Below, piece by piece: positions 1 through 13,149 of a stretch of 64,000 nt of DNA (its first letter is position 1; each line of letters opens with the position of its first letter). A model generated the notes under the pieces. The model worked only from the letters and a program-made list of their open reading frames with translations, was not told the DNA's origin and ran no database searches. Both the position numbers and the translations under genes were made by a program. This stretch comes from Climacteris rufus (lineage: Eukaryota > Chordata > Aves > Passeriformes > Climacteridae), in contig VZRZ01004813.1 in NCBI GenBank assembly GCA_013398175.1, forward strand, positions 1,935,278-1,999,277, written 5' to 3'.

Positions 1-89
1 TAAATTTCTAAATACATTGACAATATTGTGATAAGGCTTAAAAGTATAATATTTAAAAATAATAATTTATTTAACACCAGACTATAGCG

Positions 90-105
90 AAAAAAAAAAA
101 AAAAA
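90..105 (+). repeat. A homopolymer, 16 bp
   Basis: A run of 16 A. There is no obvious retrogene 5' of it in the 89 bp available, so it may be a simple tract or the tail of something outside the window. Confidence 0.9.
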
Positions 106-3100
106 GCTTCTTCCTCACATTGAATCACTTCAACAGGAAGAAATTATACAGTTTGTTAGAGCAACTGAGAACTGAGGAAGACGCAACCCTCAATGCCAGA
201 GGCACAACTGCTGCCAGCAGAGTTTTAATGAAAACCCTTCCTGAGATTTTTCGCTCCTTAACACTGAGCATTTCTTTAACTTCATTTAAAGGAATAAATG
301 ATGAAAATACGACTATGTCTTAGCATCTCTTCCTTTCCTAAGTACAGCTGTAAAGAGAAAATAAAGAGCAGTGTTCAAAAATTAGCCCAGAGGGAGGAGG
401 ATTGGCTGAGTGAAAAAAATTACCACAACTAAAGCTAAGATGTACTTGTTCAGTTTAAACCAAGAGATGTTATTTGTCATGTTGTGGGTATGCAATCTGA
501 CATCACTAGTGCACTTTATGAGAAATATTGTGCTTTCAAGTAGTGTCATGGAATTTGTTAAAATTTAAATATTTTAGGTTTACCTTTGAGTTCATATTAA
601 AAAAATTAATAATGCCCAGTGATATCTACTAGAATGTTATCGCAAATATTTTTTGAAAAGCTTTACTATATTCACAAGGGGACAGCAGTTTGTAGCATCT
701 CTTGTGTTTTTCCAATAAGGGATAACATAGAAATTCTGTTAAGAAGATATTACTGCTGAAAGGACTAGTCATCAAGTATACTTGCACTCTTGCAAATCCT
801 GATAATTCCTGGGGCTTATGCAATGAGGATTATGGGATTCTGCAGGGACTAGATTTTTTTTGTTGTTGTTTGTTGTTGTTGTTGTTGTTGTTGTTGCTGT
901 TTTGTTTTGGGTTTTTTTGTCCAATTATTTCAGAGATGTGCAGCAGAAAATAGAGGAACAGCATGTGTGATGTTGGATTCACTTGTGTTCTATCAAAGTA
1001 TAGGGGAGGGCCAGATCTTGTTCTGTAAAAACCATAATATTTTGTCTTGACATCAAGTTACACGATACATAAATATTACAATTTACGTTATAGCTTCAAC
1101 TTAAACTACCAAGAGGAGAAACAGGACTATTTCCTGCATTTGATATAACAGTTCCACAAATGCATACTGTATATGACAAATAGGATGCTCTGGCTTTCTT
1201 TTTGAATTCCTTTTGAATTCAGAATCTCAGCTTATGAAGGCACTAGGAGCATTGGACAGGAAAACAGTAGTGGAATCAAATTAGAGAAAACACAGCTTGC
1301 ACTAGGTTAAGAAAAATTCACCATTAGTAGTTGAGTAAAGAGCGGCAGCATCTTAGAAAGAAGGCTCAGAGCCAACCGCAAGAATTCCTTTCATGCTTTT
1401 CTGCAGATTTCCTGTGGAATTTATCATAAACAGTCTAATACTGCCAGACTTTAATGTATGTACTATCAGTATCCTGAAAACAACAGCACTTCTGTACCTC
1501 ACAAAGATATTAGAGCTGAATGATGGGTGATAATGTGCTGAAGCCTGGATATTCTTTTACATCTCCTGTTTCCCTTATTCCTACATTTGAATAGGCCTGT
1601 TCTGGCTATAATTACTCTGCAAACAACAAGTAATACCCAGAGGCTGCAGTTAATATCAGCTTTGCACTTCTATGATACACGGAGCATGAAAACATGAGAG
1701 CACATGCTGAAGACCATTTAGTCGGTTCAAGACAGTTTTGCACCTCACCAAAAGGCTTTGCAAGTAAAACTTTTTCACGTGAGTCCTGTCTTTTATCCCT
1801 GCCCACAGCACACTGTAAGACAACTTTCTTCTTGTGAAGGGTCTCTCTTCAAGCTTTTCCCTCTGGCTATATTCAGTAGTCTTTTGTATTCAGTAGTCTT
1901 ACCCCTTCCTGGCTGTCACTGGTTCCTGCATTTCCATGGCCATATAACCAGAAAGGGTACACCTCTAAAAAGGGTCTAAGTTTGAAGAAGTCTGGTTGTC
2001 AGCAGAACCAAACTATACCTTAATGTCTATTAGTGCACTTATTTGGAGTTATCTATGTTTCCATTCGGTCCTGAAGACCAAAGCAAAACAATGGGAATTC
2101 TAAGGGATATGCTGAATTTAGGGTACTGAAGTGGTACCTTGGCCAATTGTAGCTGTGTAATAACTCTTGGGTTTGCACATTTTTGGGGTTTTTGAGCTTT
2201 TAATGACTTCCAGCCAGAAATTCATTAAAACAACAGAAAATTTAAAGCCCCTCAATTAACTTTTCGCCTGTCAAAATATACCTTTTTTTCTCCTCTCCCC
2301 CCCACCTTCTTTCAAGAACATACTAAAAGAAGTGGAAAGAAATCCTAAATCTTTCAAGGGTCTGAAAGTAGATGAAATAATTTTTAACTCCCCATTTGCG
2401 ACAAAGTTTGCTCAAGCTTGGATGAAAATATGGACAGATGTTTACTTCAGTGAAACACCAATATAGGAGCCTAATTATCCCAAACTCCATATATTAGCAA
2501 CAGACACATAAAGAGAGATGAGATTAATCATTCCTGGGATGTGCTTATCTCTTCATACTAATTGCAAGACACTCGAAGGTGACTATGCCTCTAACTCAGG
2601 TTTTGCAGCTGAGTGTATCGAATTAAATTAGATGAATCTGAGGCAGAGTAAGGAAAGATGTCAAGTTTTCTAATATTAGTAGACAATCAAGATTAGTACA
2701 CAATCAAGACACAGGTAGAAATCCATATCAAATGTCTCTGATGTGCATGGTCATGTGGAACATATGATCTACTCCTGGCAATGAGCATCCTTTTGGTCAA
2801 GTGATTTAAAGCTGTACCTGTTGTGGAGCATGTAAGCATGTGTAAGAGGCATTTAATCTTTTCTGTGTGCTAAAGATTACAAAAAACTCCTTGCTTATGT
2901 AGCAAATAAAGTACCTCTATTTACAAATGTGTTAGCACACAGTTTAAATCTAATTTGAACTAATGTGAGAATCAAATATAAACAACAGGGAAAAAGGAAA
3001 GTACACAACAAAAAGAAAGAATTACTTTATCAGTCAACAAGACAAAGCAAGTATTTACCTTGATGACGTGGCACACTGTCTTTTTCTCTTACGATAGGCT

Positions 3101-3714
3101 ATGCTGTCTCAAACTCATTATTTAAGGACTGCAAATGTCAATAAAACAAAAAAGACAAAAAAGCTAAAAGTATACAGTGCTTTTTGTACTGCTGCTGAAG
3201 TTATCTTGAAGGGCAGGCCAGGTTTGACCCTCAAGCCATCTCCTACCTACAGATAAAACCCCCTAGACTGAATTTCAAGACGTAGCTACCACCCTAAATA
3301 TCGTGCACTAAAGGCAGTGTTCTTTATGGTTAGTTTGCAATGCATTCCACTTCATATGAACTTCAATTCAAAGAGTAGCTGGGCGAAAGCAGCTCCCAGG
3401 GCAAGGCATCCTTCTTTATTATTGTTTGGCCTATGGGTTCTGTCTAAAAAACCCAACCAAACAAAAAATCCTGTCCTCAGTCTTAAACTATTATTAACTC
3501 AGAAAGACTTTATTTTAGCAAACAAACCCACTTCTTATGGCTAGAAGCTGTTTTCACTGAGGTAGCTGCTAAAACTCCCACGGAGTTGAAACATGCAGTA
3601 TCTTTCCCTTCATAGGGACACAAATGCCATCCAGTTTTACTGTGTCTGTGGAAGACCAACCAGAGAGTTTTCAAAGGACCTCATTGGAGGCATACATTTT
3701 TGTGCCTATGAATG
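106..3714. other. Intergenic AT-rich DNA, no gene seen
   Basis: Apart from the TTG microsatellite there are only short chance ORFs (at most 75 codons) without recognisable motifs, and a small near-tandem duplication of 'ACAATCAAGA' around 2684-2712. Confidence 0.6.
861..896 (+). repeat. (TTG)n microsatellite
   Basis: About 36 bp of TTG/TGT trinucleotide repeats with one interruption, embedded in a T/G-rich stretch to about 920. Confidence 0.95.
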
Positions 3715-3998
3715 AGGAGGTTACTTAGCATGGATTTACTAAGTGTAAATGATGCCTGATCAGCCTGGTTGTCTTTTATAATAAAATCACTGGAGTTGTG
3801 GAGGAGGAAAGAACAATTGATTTTATTTACACTGATTTTGGCAAGACTAAATACATGCGGTGTTCTCCCACAGTCTTTTATTCCAGGTAGGATCTTGTAG
3901 TCTGTATGGGCGAACTAGCAGATTGATAAAAAATGTTTAAACGATCAGACTTGGAGTGCCATGGTTAATGGATCATATGGTGTCTGAAGGCCAGAAAC
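3715..3998 (+). mobile_element. CR1 LINE fragment, reverse-transcriptase region (5' part of an interrupted copy)
   Basis: The stretch resembles the CR1 ORF2 reverse-transcriptase region in nucleotide order: 'AGCATGGATTTACTAAG', 'TGCCTGATCAGCCTGGTTG', a segment matching the 'gatgttatttatctggattt' type palm region (here ATTTTATTTACACTGATTTT), then 'TCCCACAGTCTTTTATTCC' and finally 'GTGTCTGAAGGCCAG'. It carries indels and stops and cannot encode a working enzyme. It ends abruptly where an LTR begins at about 4002. Confidence 0.75.
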
Positions 3999-4001
3999 AA
4001 G

Positions 4002-4403
4002 TTATCCTAGTTTAGGAATGGTATTCCACAATTTAGTGCTCCAGCACTCCTCATTCCCCTTTCAGCTGGAAGCACAAAAGACAAAGATCACAGGTTGAGA
4101 TAAGAACAATTTACTGGAAACACCAATGAGATAAGAAAATGAGCAGTAACAGCAACAATACTAAAACAAAAGTGTACAACAAAACCCTCTTTGAAAACAA
4201 AAGAGAGTGATTTACACACAAAATGCTCACTAAGGAGAATGAAAAACAATGAGCCAGACAGACCTTCTGTCCTCCATGCTTTCCCCACAACAGGAAAGGA
4301 ACATCCGTCCTTTTTTTCTGAAAGCAAACATGTGCCTTTCCCTGGCCCCTGACAATGATAAAAGATGGTATAGAATAACATCATGATACTCTGACGTGGA
4401 GGT
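4002..4403 (-). repeat. ERVL-type LTR, minus orientation
   Basis: Read on the minus strand it has the avian ERVL LTR order: 'TTATTCTATACCAT', a T-rich stretch, 'CAGTAAATTGTTCTTATCTC', 'AACCTGTGATCTTTG', and an end 'CACTAAATTGTGGAATACC' then 'ATTCCTAAAC'. The same landmarks in the same order occur in plus orientation at 11873-12315, so the two are copies of one LTR family. No internal gag or pol sequence is attached, so it is a solo or truncated LTR. Confidence 0.7.
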
Positions 4404-5025
4404 TGTCCTGGGGAAAGGAGTGGCAAGGGGTGACTCCAACCCAGCCAAATTCATCGAGTCAAGTGGAAGGGAGTCCAGCTGAACTGAGCTGAAAGGAGCA
4501 GAGCGGAATGGTTGGAAAGTGGCAGAGATCTGCAGAATCAACCTCCGGTGTGGTGGAGTGGTAGAAACAGCAGCTCAGGCACCTGTGTGGAACTGAGCCC
4601 AGCAGAATGGCGACGTGACCTCATCACGAGTAGCTTTTGGAGGGGTTGTTTGTCATTGTTTTTGCGTTGTTTCAGACTAGGGGGTGGGAAACACTATCCA
4701 TGGGAGCCCTCGCAACTACCACATGAGCGACACATGGGAACAGTCACCTTATTGCCTTTGTCTGGGGAAGACACTGGACGTGACCTATTTGGACTGTACA
4801 CCATCTTGCTTTTGTTCCCAGTGGTGAATACATTTTTTGGGGTAAAACACCTTCTTTCTTTCTATATTTCTGATATTAATATCGTTCTTATCGTGCATTT
4901 CTTATTCCATTGCTTCTTGTTTTCAGTAAATTGTTGCCTCAACCCATAGTCTCTGCTTTTGTCCCTCCCTTATCAGAAAGGTCAGGAAGAAAGGAAGTGG
5001 CTTACTTGGAGTTTAATTTCCCCAC
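4404..5025 (+). repeat. Second ERV LTR, plus orientation, head-to-head with the first
   Basis: It starts TGTCCTGGGGAAAGG, a TG-initiated LTR start similar to that at 49232, directly abutting the minus-strand LTR. Its 3' part has the U5-like order 'CAGTAAATTGTTGCCTC', 'AACCCATAGTCTCTGC', 'TTTTGTCCCTCCCTTATC' and 'GGCTTACTTGGAG'. The end near 5025 is approximate. The open stretch of 145 codons at 4512-4949 lies wholly inside the LTR and is not a gene. Confidence 0.65.
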
Positions 5026-5049
5026 CAGAGTGAGGAAGAGATGGCTTCA

Positions 5050-5385
5050 GTGAGAAGGGTGTCCCAGTATCTAAAGGGAGGTCATCCAGGGAAAAGTCCA
5101 AGCTCTTGATGGAAGTGTGTACTGCAAAGAAGAAACACAGCAGCCACAAATTTAAACAAGAGAAGTTCAGGCTGTATATAAGGAAAAGCATTGTCACAGG
5201 GAGAACACTCAGATGTTAAAGCAAATTGTCCAGAGAGGCTTTTTATACTTCAAGTCCTGACCGAAACAGGCTTAAGTAACCTGGCCTGACCTACCTGGTT
5301 CTGCTTTGATTAGGAGAGATTGAGCTAGAGATGACCTGAGGTCTTTTTCAACACAAATTAGATCCTGAAATATGAGTGCAGAAAA
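5050..5385 (+). mobile_element. CR1 LINE fragment, 3' end (continuation of the interrupted copy)
   Basis: The stretch matches the CR1 3' region in order: 'CAGTATCTAAAGGGAGG', 'TTCAGGCTGTATATAAGG', 'AAATTGTCCAGAGAGGC', 'CTGCTTTGATTAGGAG' and 'GAGGTCTTTTTCAACAC'. Orientation is the same as the RT fragment at 3715-3998. Together they suggest one CR1 copy whose middle is replaced by the two LTRs. Confidence 0.7.
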
Positions 5386-5992
5386 ATAATAGACTAAGCA
5401 GGATAGGAAGAATTTCACTTCAAAATAGAGTGAAGCTGGAGCAGTAAAAATGTAACCAAGGAGTCATTTAATAGATGTTCTTTAGAAGTCAGGCATACAA
5501 GTCTCATCTTCATAGGCCATGTTTCAAAGGTTTCTCTCTTGCATACATGAAAGGCTTCCCCCTCCCAAACCTTCCTTCTTCCATCACCAGGTATGCACCC
5601 TTGACAATCAGAAGATTACAGAGGGTCTAGCAGCTGTGATTCTTACTGACAAATTGAGTCCTCTTACTGATATGCACAAATCAGTAATTTTATCACAAGT
5701 TTCTCACTAGAGTAGGAACTGTCTTTCCAAATATTTCATGACACAATCCCTTAATAACTGTTCTGCAAGATCCCTGCATAGGACAGGCAGCTAATCAATT
5801 ACACACAAAACTAATATAAGAAAAAACAGCTTTAAGGCATTAGACCTGAACAGTGCTTCCAAGCATTACCTTGTTAAGGTCTGATCTCTGCTAACTCGAT
5901 TCACACATGCAAGTGTGAAATTGCTGTCACAAAGGAACTCTCCTTTCCTCAGTGCTTTGCTTTGTAACCATAAAATGGTTTCAAATGTGGAA

Positions 5993-6700
5993 GATACACA
6001 GAATCACAGAATGAATCAGGTTGAAATGAATCAGTGAGTCATCTGATCCAATCTCCCTGCTCAAGCAGGATCGTCCTAGAGCACATTGCACAGAATTGCC
6101 TCCAGACAGTGCTTGAATATCTCCAGGGAGAGGAGTCTACAGCCTCTCTGGGCAATCTGTTCCAGTGCTCGGTCACCTGCACAGTAAAGAAGCTCTTCCT
6201 CATATCCAGGTGGAACACCCTGTGCATCAGTTTCTGCCCATCGCCCCTTGTCCTGTTGCTCAGCACCATTGACAAGAGCCTGGATCCATCCCCTTGACCC
6301 CCTCACTTCAGATACGTATGGATATTGATGAGGTCCCCTCTCAGTCATCCCTTCTCGAGGCTGAACAAGCCCAGTTCCTTCAGCCTTTCCTCATAAGAGT
6401 CCCTTAATCATCTTCATAGCCCTCTGTTGGACCTGCTCCAGGAGCTCCATTTCCTCTGTACTAAGGAGCCCAGAACTGGACACAGATGTGGCCTCATAGG
6501 GCTGAGTAAAGGGACAGGGTCATCACTCTCAACCTGCTGTCAGTGCTCTTTCTAATGAACCCCAGCATACACAGAGCTGGGCTGTGCTGGTCCCAAGCAA
6601 AGGGATGGCCTTTGGGGTTTTCTCTGCCCATATTTGTCTCACACACTGGAGGACAAACAATGCTACCAGACTTAACCTTGCAAGGACTCACACAACCTCA
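5993..6700 (-). mobile_element. CR1 LINE 3' fragment, minus orientation
   Basis: Plus-strand 'CACAGAATCACAGAATGAAT' followed by '...CAGGTTGAAATGAATCAGTG' is the reverse complement of a CR1 3' end (…ATTCTGTGATTCTGTG). It is followed in order by reverse-complement CR1 landmarks such as 'GGCAATCTGTTCCAGTGCTC', 'GTCCCCTCTCAGTCATCCC', 'TTCAGCCTTTCCTCATAAG' and 'GACCTGCTCCAGGAGCTCC'. About 600 bp are clear; beyond about 6600 similarity is weak. The ORFs here on both strands are products of this repeat. Confidence 0.88.
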
Positions 6701-7310
6701 ACCAGGCTTCATAGAAGTGTCTCTTAAACCACCTTGTTCATAGACAACAGCAATAACTCTCTTGAAATGGACATGAGAGTGGCTCCATGCCTGTCAGAAT
6801 TGGTATTTTTCAGAGATAATAGAAAACTATTCTTTTCTTAGTGATCTTGTCCCATCATGGGGACAAGATACATGAAAAACACTTGACAGGCAAAGCAATT
6901 TCATAACTTTCAAGTATCTTCATGTTATTGGATCTTTTTTAGTATTGTCCTGCATTTTCCCTTTGATATGCTGAGGTGGTTTCATTTCTAGTCTCTCAAA
7001 AGTTTATTTTTCCTTCTCAAATCACTTCCACATAAAAACTCCTATTAAAAAAATCTCCACAATATTCTGTTTGCTATAGATGCAGATAACTTTTTTAATT
7101 GAAATCATAATGGCTTACCCCAAAAAGCTCTTCCACACTCCCACTCCACATTTCTTCAATTCCTCTCTAAGTTTTTTCAATTATTCTGTCTTGAAATTAT
7201 AATCAATAAAATTCTCTTATAAAAAGTTAGAATTGCACTTCTTAGGTTTCTTTTATGATAACCACAAGAAAAATACTCTTTAAAAGTATATTTTTTAATA
7301 AAAAAGATTA

Positions 7311-7400
7311 GACATGGCAGTCAGTGCCATGGTTTAGTTGGTGATCTCAAAGGTCTCTTCCAACCTGGTTTATTCCATGATTCTGTGATTTTGTGATTTA
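7311..7400 (+). mobile_element. CR1 LINE 3' terminal fragment
   Basis: 'GTGCCATGGTTTAGTTGGTG' then 'GTCTCTTCCAACCTGG' and 'CATGATTCTGTGATTTTGTG' is a CR1 3' terminus of about 90 bp in plus orientation, ending in the octamer-like ATTCTGTG repeats. It is severely 5'-truncated, the commonest CR1 form in birds. Confidence 0.85.
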
Positions 7401-10400
7401 ACAATCTCTGAGATCAGGGTGTTTTCTGTGTTATGTGTTCAAATACCTTTCACTTAGTTGTTCCTTGACTATTTCAATATCATATTCTTGACAAAGATTT
7501 TATATATGCAGCAAAAATACCTCCATCATACACACAGCATAAGTGTTAAACAGACGGCAAAGTTTTACATATGTAAGGTAGATGTTGCAAAATAAAAAAT
7601 CCTGGGGGATTTCCACGTCACACACTATTGAATAACTTTGGTACTGTTCAGAATCTAAGATCTGTGTATTTGAAGAGAAAAGGTAGGTGGACAGGGTATA
7701 TAGGTGGTCATAATGAAGATGTTTTAGTTTGAGGCCAATTAAGTCATCTGAATATTTCCACAATGTTACAGAAGGGTTTCAAAACACTGTTAATCCCAGG
7801 AAGGTATTTTTGTTTCAAGACAGGTCTAGGCATGAGGATTACTGTTTTAGGAAATAAGGGTAATGAAAGCAAAAAAAGATCCAGCTAATTCGCATATGGA
7901 ACCCCAAAAAAGAATTTTGTCCATAACTACTTCAAATTAATTAACAGTGGGGTCTTTGTGTCTTGTAAAGGTATGCAGTTATTTTTTTAATGTCTAAAAC
8001 TCTAAGCACAAGCAAGCAAAAATAAGTAAGAACAAATCCATTTTCATCTCTCCTATGTAGACCTGAATTCTACATATCCTGTACCTGTTGGTGCCTAAAT
8101 GCACCAAAGCCATTAACTGTGCAAATCCCAAACAGTTACAGTAGTGAGCCAGAGAAAGCTTTCAGGAGGAGAGCAAGGCATCTGGTCTTCTAACCTGGGC
8201 ACTTCCTGGCACTCTACCCTTTTTAAGATTGACTGAAATCCCAAGGTATATTTAATGTTCTTCAGAATGTGACCTTTGACAGCATCATCAGTGAGTGATT
8301 GTCAAATTCAGCACTTCAGCCCATCTGAAAAGTCTTTTCTGGGCACAGCCTGTTGGCAGTAAGTTGATACATGATCATGTACTTGTTAATCAAAATTCAA
8401 GGTGCTCAGTTTAGCTTTAATTAAGTCCCACATTTCACTGTAGCAGATGCACGTGCATTGTCACTGGTCAGCGAGGGCAGCAAAGGGTTTCGGATTTGCT
8501 CTGATATGCTGAGTGATGAGTCTGGAAGCATTTACCCTCCTAGCTGCTCACACGCCTGCAGTGTAACTACTCCCATTTTCACTAGAATAACTGGAGGGAG
8601 GAAAGGGGATCCGATTGGGAATATTGATTTCATTCACTATACTAGTGAAATAAAACTGCAAATATGGTTTCACTTCCCAATAGAGGGCTGCCCACTACAA
8701 ACCAGGGTAAAAACAGACACAAAATCACATTCTAAGAATACTGATGTGACTTTTACCTATTTGCAAGCAGAAATACTCTACCATTTCCTATCTGCAAATT
8801 TATAAGAAATACTTTTTCAATCACAGCCAGACTGTTAATGAGTTAATTCAAAGCAAACTTTTACCTTCGAACAACTATAAACTTAGGATTTCAGGCATCT
8901 TTTTTTGAGAAGACTGTTTTTTAAAATCATTCCTAAAAATACACAAAACCCCCCTGACACTCTGGGTTGTTATTTTCATTTGCAATCATTAAAGTCAACA
9001 CAAATTTTGAAGTTTTCCACAGATGGTCAAATATTCTGTCATATTAACCAGGTGAGGCTGAGGAACTTTATGATGAACATTAACAGATCAAAGGTTTGGC
9101 AACCATCTTCAGCAGAAGTGGGGAAAAAAACCCACTAATAATCCTGCCAGAATTGAAAATTTTTCTTTAGCGAAAACACTTCAGACTGTGCCTTATTCGA
9201 TGTCAAAATCAGGGTTCAGGAAAAATTGCTAGTTGCCTTTTATTGTCAAGGTAATTGGTACATATTGTTTGCAGAATATTTATCAGTGCTCCCATTGTAT
9301 AGTGTAGCATCATGAGATAGAGCAAATACAAAATATCATATATATTACTAATAATTTTGAGGAGTTGTGTTTGCACTAGATAAATAAAAGGCTATTTCAC
9401 AACAGCAAAAATAAGTGTAATACATCAAAATCCTTGCCTACGCTTGCACGTCTTCATAGCTACAGGAAAAACACAGCACCCAGACCTGACTCACTCAGAG
9501 CTCCTGTGGAGGTAAAGCTACTTTTTGTGCAGCTGAAACACCTCAGCCCCACTTTGCAGAAGCTTTTCACTGGAGTATGTGCATTTGCACTTGGGCCTTG
9601 AATATCTCATTCTACTCGGGCATGTTGTCAGAGCTTAAAATTTAAAGAAGAGTATAAGATACGTGAAGTATGATGCAAATAACCCCAAAGCTTGATTATT
9701 TGCTATGACAAAAAGTGCAAATCTGAAGCAATGATGACACAGCATTTGAAAGCCAAGGCAGTTCCATGCTTTTTATTGTGGGTATTGCACAGAGAAATTG
9801 TGCTCTCAACATTTTGTGAACAGCTTAAACGCAGCAGCCCACATTATCCTGGGACGGACACAAATGAGCCACATGTTTAAGTTACATGAGCTGAGCTGAC
9901 CAGAAAGGGCACTGCATTTCAAATGAGAAGCAGTGCTGTCTCTCCAGGGTGCTCTGTGCTGAACATCTCAGCCTCTCACTCACTTCCATTCACTCCCTTC
10001 ATACATCAAAGAGGGGTGGCAGGGAAAGTAAAATTTTTAAAAGACATACCAAACTACTGCCTCAAACAACAAGACAGCACCTAGAATACTTACCTTGTTC
10101 AAGTGAGGTTTTTTCTTATGTACAAAGCTATCCATTTTCTAGCTTGTCATAAGCAACTGCCAAGGAAGACAGTACTTCTGACACCAAATATTCAAGCAGA
10201 TCTAAGCTAAACCTATCTATAGATAACTACATACATGTAAAGAAATCCAGAGCTATTTGTTTCTCTTTCAGTAAATCAAAAGAAAGGGCACTGGGCTGCA
10301 TCTTTGAAGCCTGTTGCAAAACACTATTCAAGATCATGTAGAGGTAAAAAGGCTGAGCATGTACTTTCTTTGACCATAGATGTGTTGCCTGATTTTAATT

Positions 10401-11872
10401 AGTGCTAAACACCTGCAGTTTTTATAGAAGCTGAGACTGTCTCTGACCATAGATACATAATTATCAAAATAACAGCATATCTGGAATATCAATATGATGA
10501 GCTAAAATATTGACTAATTTTAAGAAGCCACCTTCACTTAATCATTGCTTTGTAAGTGTAAGTATGTAAAAGGATTACACAAAACCAGAAGTAATTTACC
10601 CAACAGATCCATTTCATTTATTGTTTCTGTGGCTCCTTAGCCCAAGTAGGGAAGCAACAAATTGAGGGCACACGAGCATGCCAAATTTCCCAATTTCCAT
10701 GAGTTTCAATAAAAAGAAATTTTTTCTCACAACTTTTATTTTCAGACTTTTCCAATCTTCAGCATTATGTAAATGCAGAATTACTCTGGAGTTACCAACT
10801 GCTATGAGTTCATACCAGGATAATTGAAAACTCTTCTGTTTTCCTTTCATAATCAGAACATCTGAAAGTAAAATGTGATTCTTTTTTTCTTATATGAGAC
10901 ATAGATAATTTAAAAACGCTTGCACTTATGAAAAAATATATAATTAAAATTATAATGAAAATACATTTTAAAATGTATTTTCTGGCTTTGAAAAAAGTAT
11001 GAGAGTCTGTAAGTATATTCAAGTAGGGAGTCATTCATTATTACCCTCTATAATATACAGTATTGGGAACTATTTCATCTAAGGCTTCATATCCGATGAT
11101 TTTAATCACTTAATTTGGAAAACTGCAGGGAAGATAAGATCTGTTTTATGGAAAAAAACATATTTTCTATAGAAAATTTCCATATTTATAGAGGCTGCCT
11201 CCTAGAATAGCTGGAATTCCAGAAACCCTCAGAAAATGGAAAAGAAACCAAAAATACTGGAAATGAAAGTTCTTATCATTTTAGTTGTATCAAGTTTGTG
11301 AAAAAATGGAAGGTGGACAAAAAAAAATAGCAGTAAAGTAGTAAGACACATTCAGAGTCTATGTTAAGCTGGTCATTTGAACACAGAACATAATTCAAGA
11401 TTGTGAGAGCTCACCCAACAGCTTGGCTGATCCCTCATTCCTAAGCGTGGGACACTCAGATTTCTTCTTTTTCCTATGGTCTGCTCTGATTCAACAAATT
11501 ACCATGGGCTTGGCGTGAAAGTTGAGCTCTGACCTGCAGAAGCCAGACAAGATGACCAGAACAGTTTCAAACCAGCCCACACAGCCTATGAACTTGAGAC
11601 AGCTTTGGCCTCTTACTGAAGAGAGCTTGACTTCAAAAGAAGACAAAGAACAGGATTTAGTGTCCCTGGAGTCTTGCATCCAGTTGGATAACCATCCTAA
11701 GGTGGATTAAAGTCCTCCTCATTTGGTGAAACATTTTAAGCACTTGTTAAATTTCAGGTACACATTAAATTCTCATTGATCTCAGTGAGATTTAAATACT
11801 CTGATCAAATATTTCTTTCAGTGTTGTCTTCAGGAGGGATATTTTCCTAAACTGGGATATGTAGTGACTAAG
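7401..11872. other. Intergenic AT-rich DNA, no gene seen
   Basis: No recognisable repeat or coding exon. The longest frame, 115 codons at 8458-8805, has no domain, no good start context and no splice partners. Confidence 0.55.
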
Positions 11873-12315
11873 TGTCCTTGTTCTGGTCAGAACAGGGTTA
11901 ATTTTTGCAGTAGCCAGAAGGCAAGAACACAGAGGTTATTCTATACCACCTCACTCATTTTCCAGGAAGGGGGAAGGGATAATTTTTGGTCAGGGCAGCA
12001 TGGCAGAGGGAGCTGTCGGGTACTGTCAGGGGTTCCCACAGAGTAGGCAATAATGTTTCTTTTCTTGTACACCCTGTCATGAGTATTGTTGCTGCTATTA
12101 TTCATTTTCCTATCTCATTGCTGTTTCCAGGAAATTCTTCTTAGCCCAACCTGTGATTTTTAGTTTTGTGCCCCTAGGTCTCCAACCTGCAGCAAGGGAG
12201 CAGAGTGGAGGGGGCGAGGGGGGAGTGAGAGGGATGGGGATGGAGTGAGAGAATGGCACGTGGGTTAAAGTGGTTCAGTGGAAACACTAAATTGGAAAAT
12301 ACCATTCCTAAACCA
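11873..12315 (+). repeat. ERVL-type LTR, plus orientation, degraded
   Basis: It starts TGTCCTTGTTCTGGTCAG, then 'AACAGGGTTAATTTTTGCAG', 'TTATTCTATACCACCTCAC', 'CTATCTCATTGCTGTTTCC', 'AGCCCAACCTGTGATTTTTA', a G-rich block with 'GGGGGGAGTGAGAGGG', and an end 'AAATACCATTCCTAAACCA'. These are the landmarks of avian ERVL LTRs, in order. No target-site duplication is obvious. A partner copy in minus orientation lies at 4002-4403. Confidence 0.75.
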
Positions 12316-13149
12316 GAGCACTAAATTAATCTTTAGGGGCAGTGTTGTATTGTTAGACTACATCAGGGAGGAATACGCTTCTGTACAAAGCTTTTGTGAA
12401 GTAGTAACAGTAAAACACTTTTAATAAATAGTAACAGTAATGTTTCTGGCCTCAACTTCTTAGACAAACACCTATACTTCCAGAATAGTTTAAATCTCAA
12501 ATTAAGCTTCAAAAGCCTTCTTGACACTTAACCCCCACAAATATCCAGATTTGATTTTGGAAAAAAGTTTTGTTTTCATAAGTAAGAATACTTAGATATT
12601 AGAGAAAAGCGCTTAAGAATGCCCACCAAAAGAACAGGCATCCGCAAAATTCTGCAGACCAAATTTCCAGCTCAAGGGAAGAACTGTGATTGCAGGGATG
12701 ATCCTGTCACTACAACAGCCCTTGCTCTGCAGTGGGAGTCATTCAGCACATGCCTGCACTTGGTTCAGTACATCACTGCTTCACCTCATCATGGCATGAG
12801 TTACAGTAAAATCAGAGAACTGGTGTAAATTGATTTACTTCTGTTTACTGTAACAACAATGTCAAAGAAAACTGAGGTATAGAAAAGATATCAGCAGATA
12901 TAATAAAGAAATAAACGGAATTTTATACAAAGGGATGGCACTTCTTTCATTTTCAAGGGAAAATTTAAGTGCACAAACTTTGAAATAAAACGTGCTATCT
13001 GCATGCAATAGTGAACCATAAAACAAAGCTCCACATCTTACTACACACTGGTTTTCATACCACCATTATATCTGTGGGTGCCATTGCTGCCTGACACATT
13101 GTTGGTATATTTAGCAGAAATATTGCCATAGCATGGCCAACACAGCCAG

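Noticed and set aside
6034..6743. Cluster of ORFs on both strands
   Set aside because: They fall inside a CR1 3' region, which is non-coding or decayed here.
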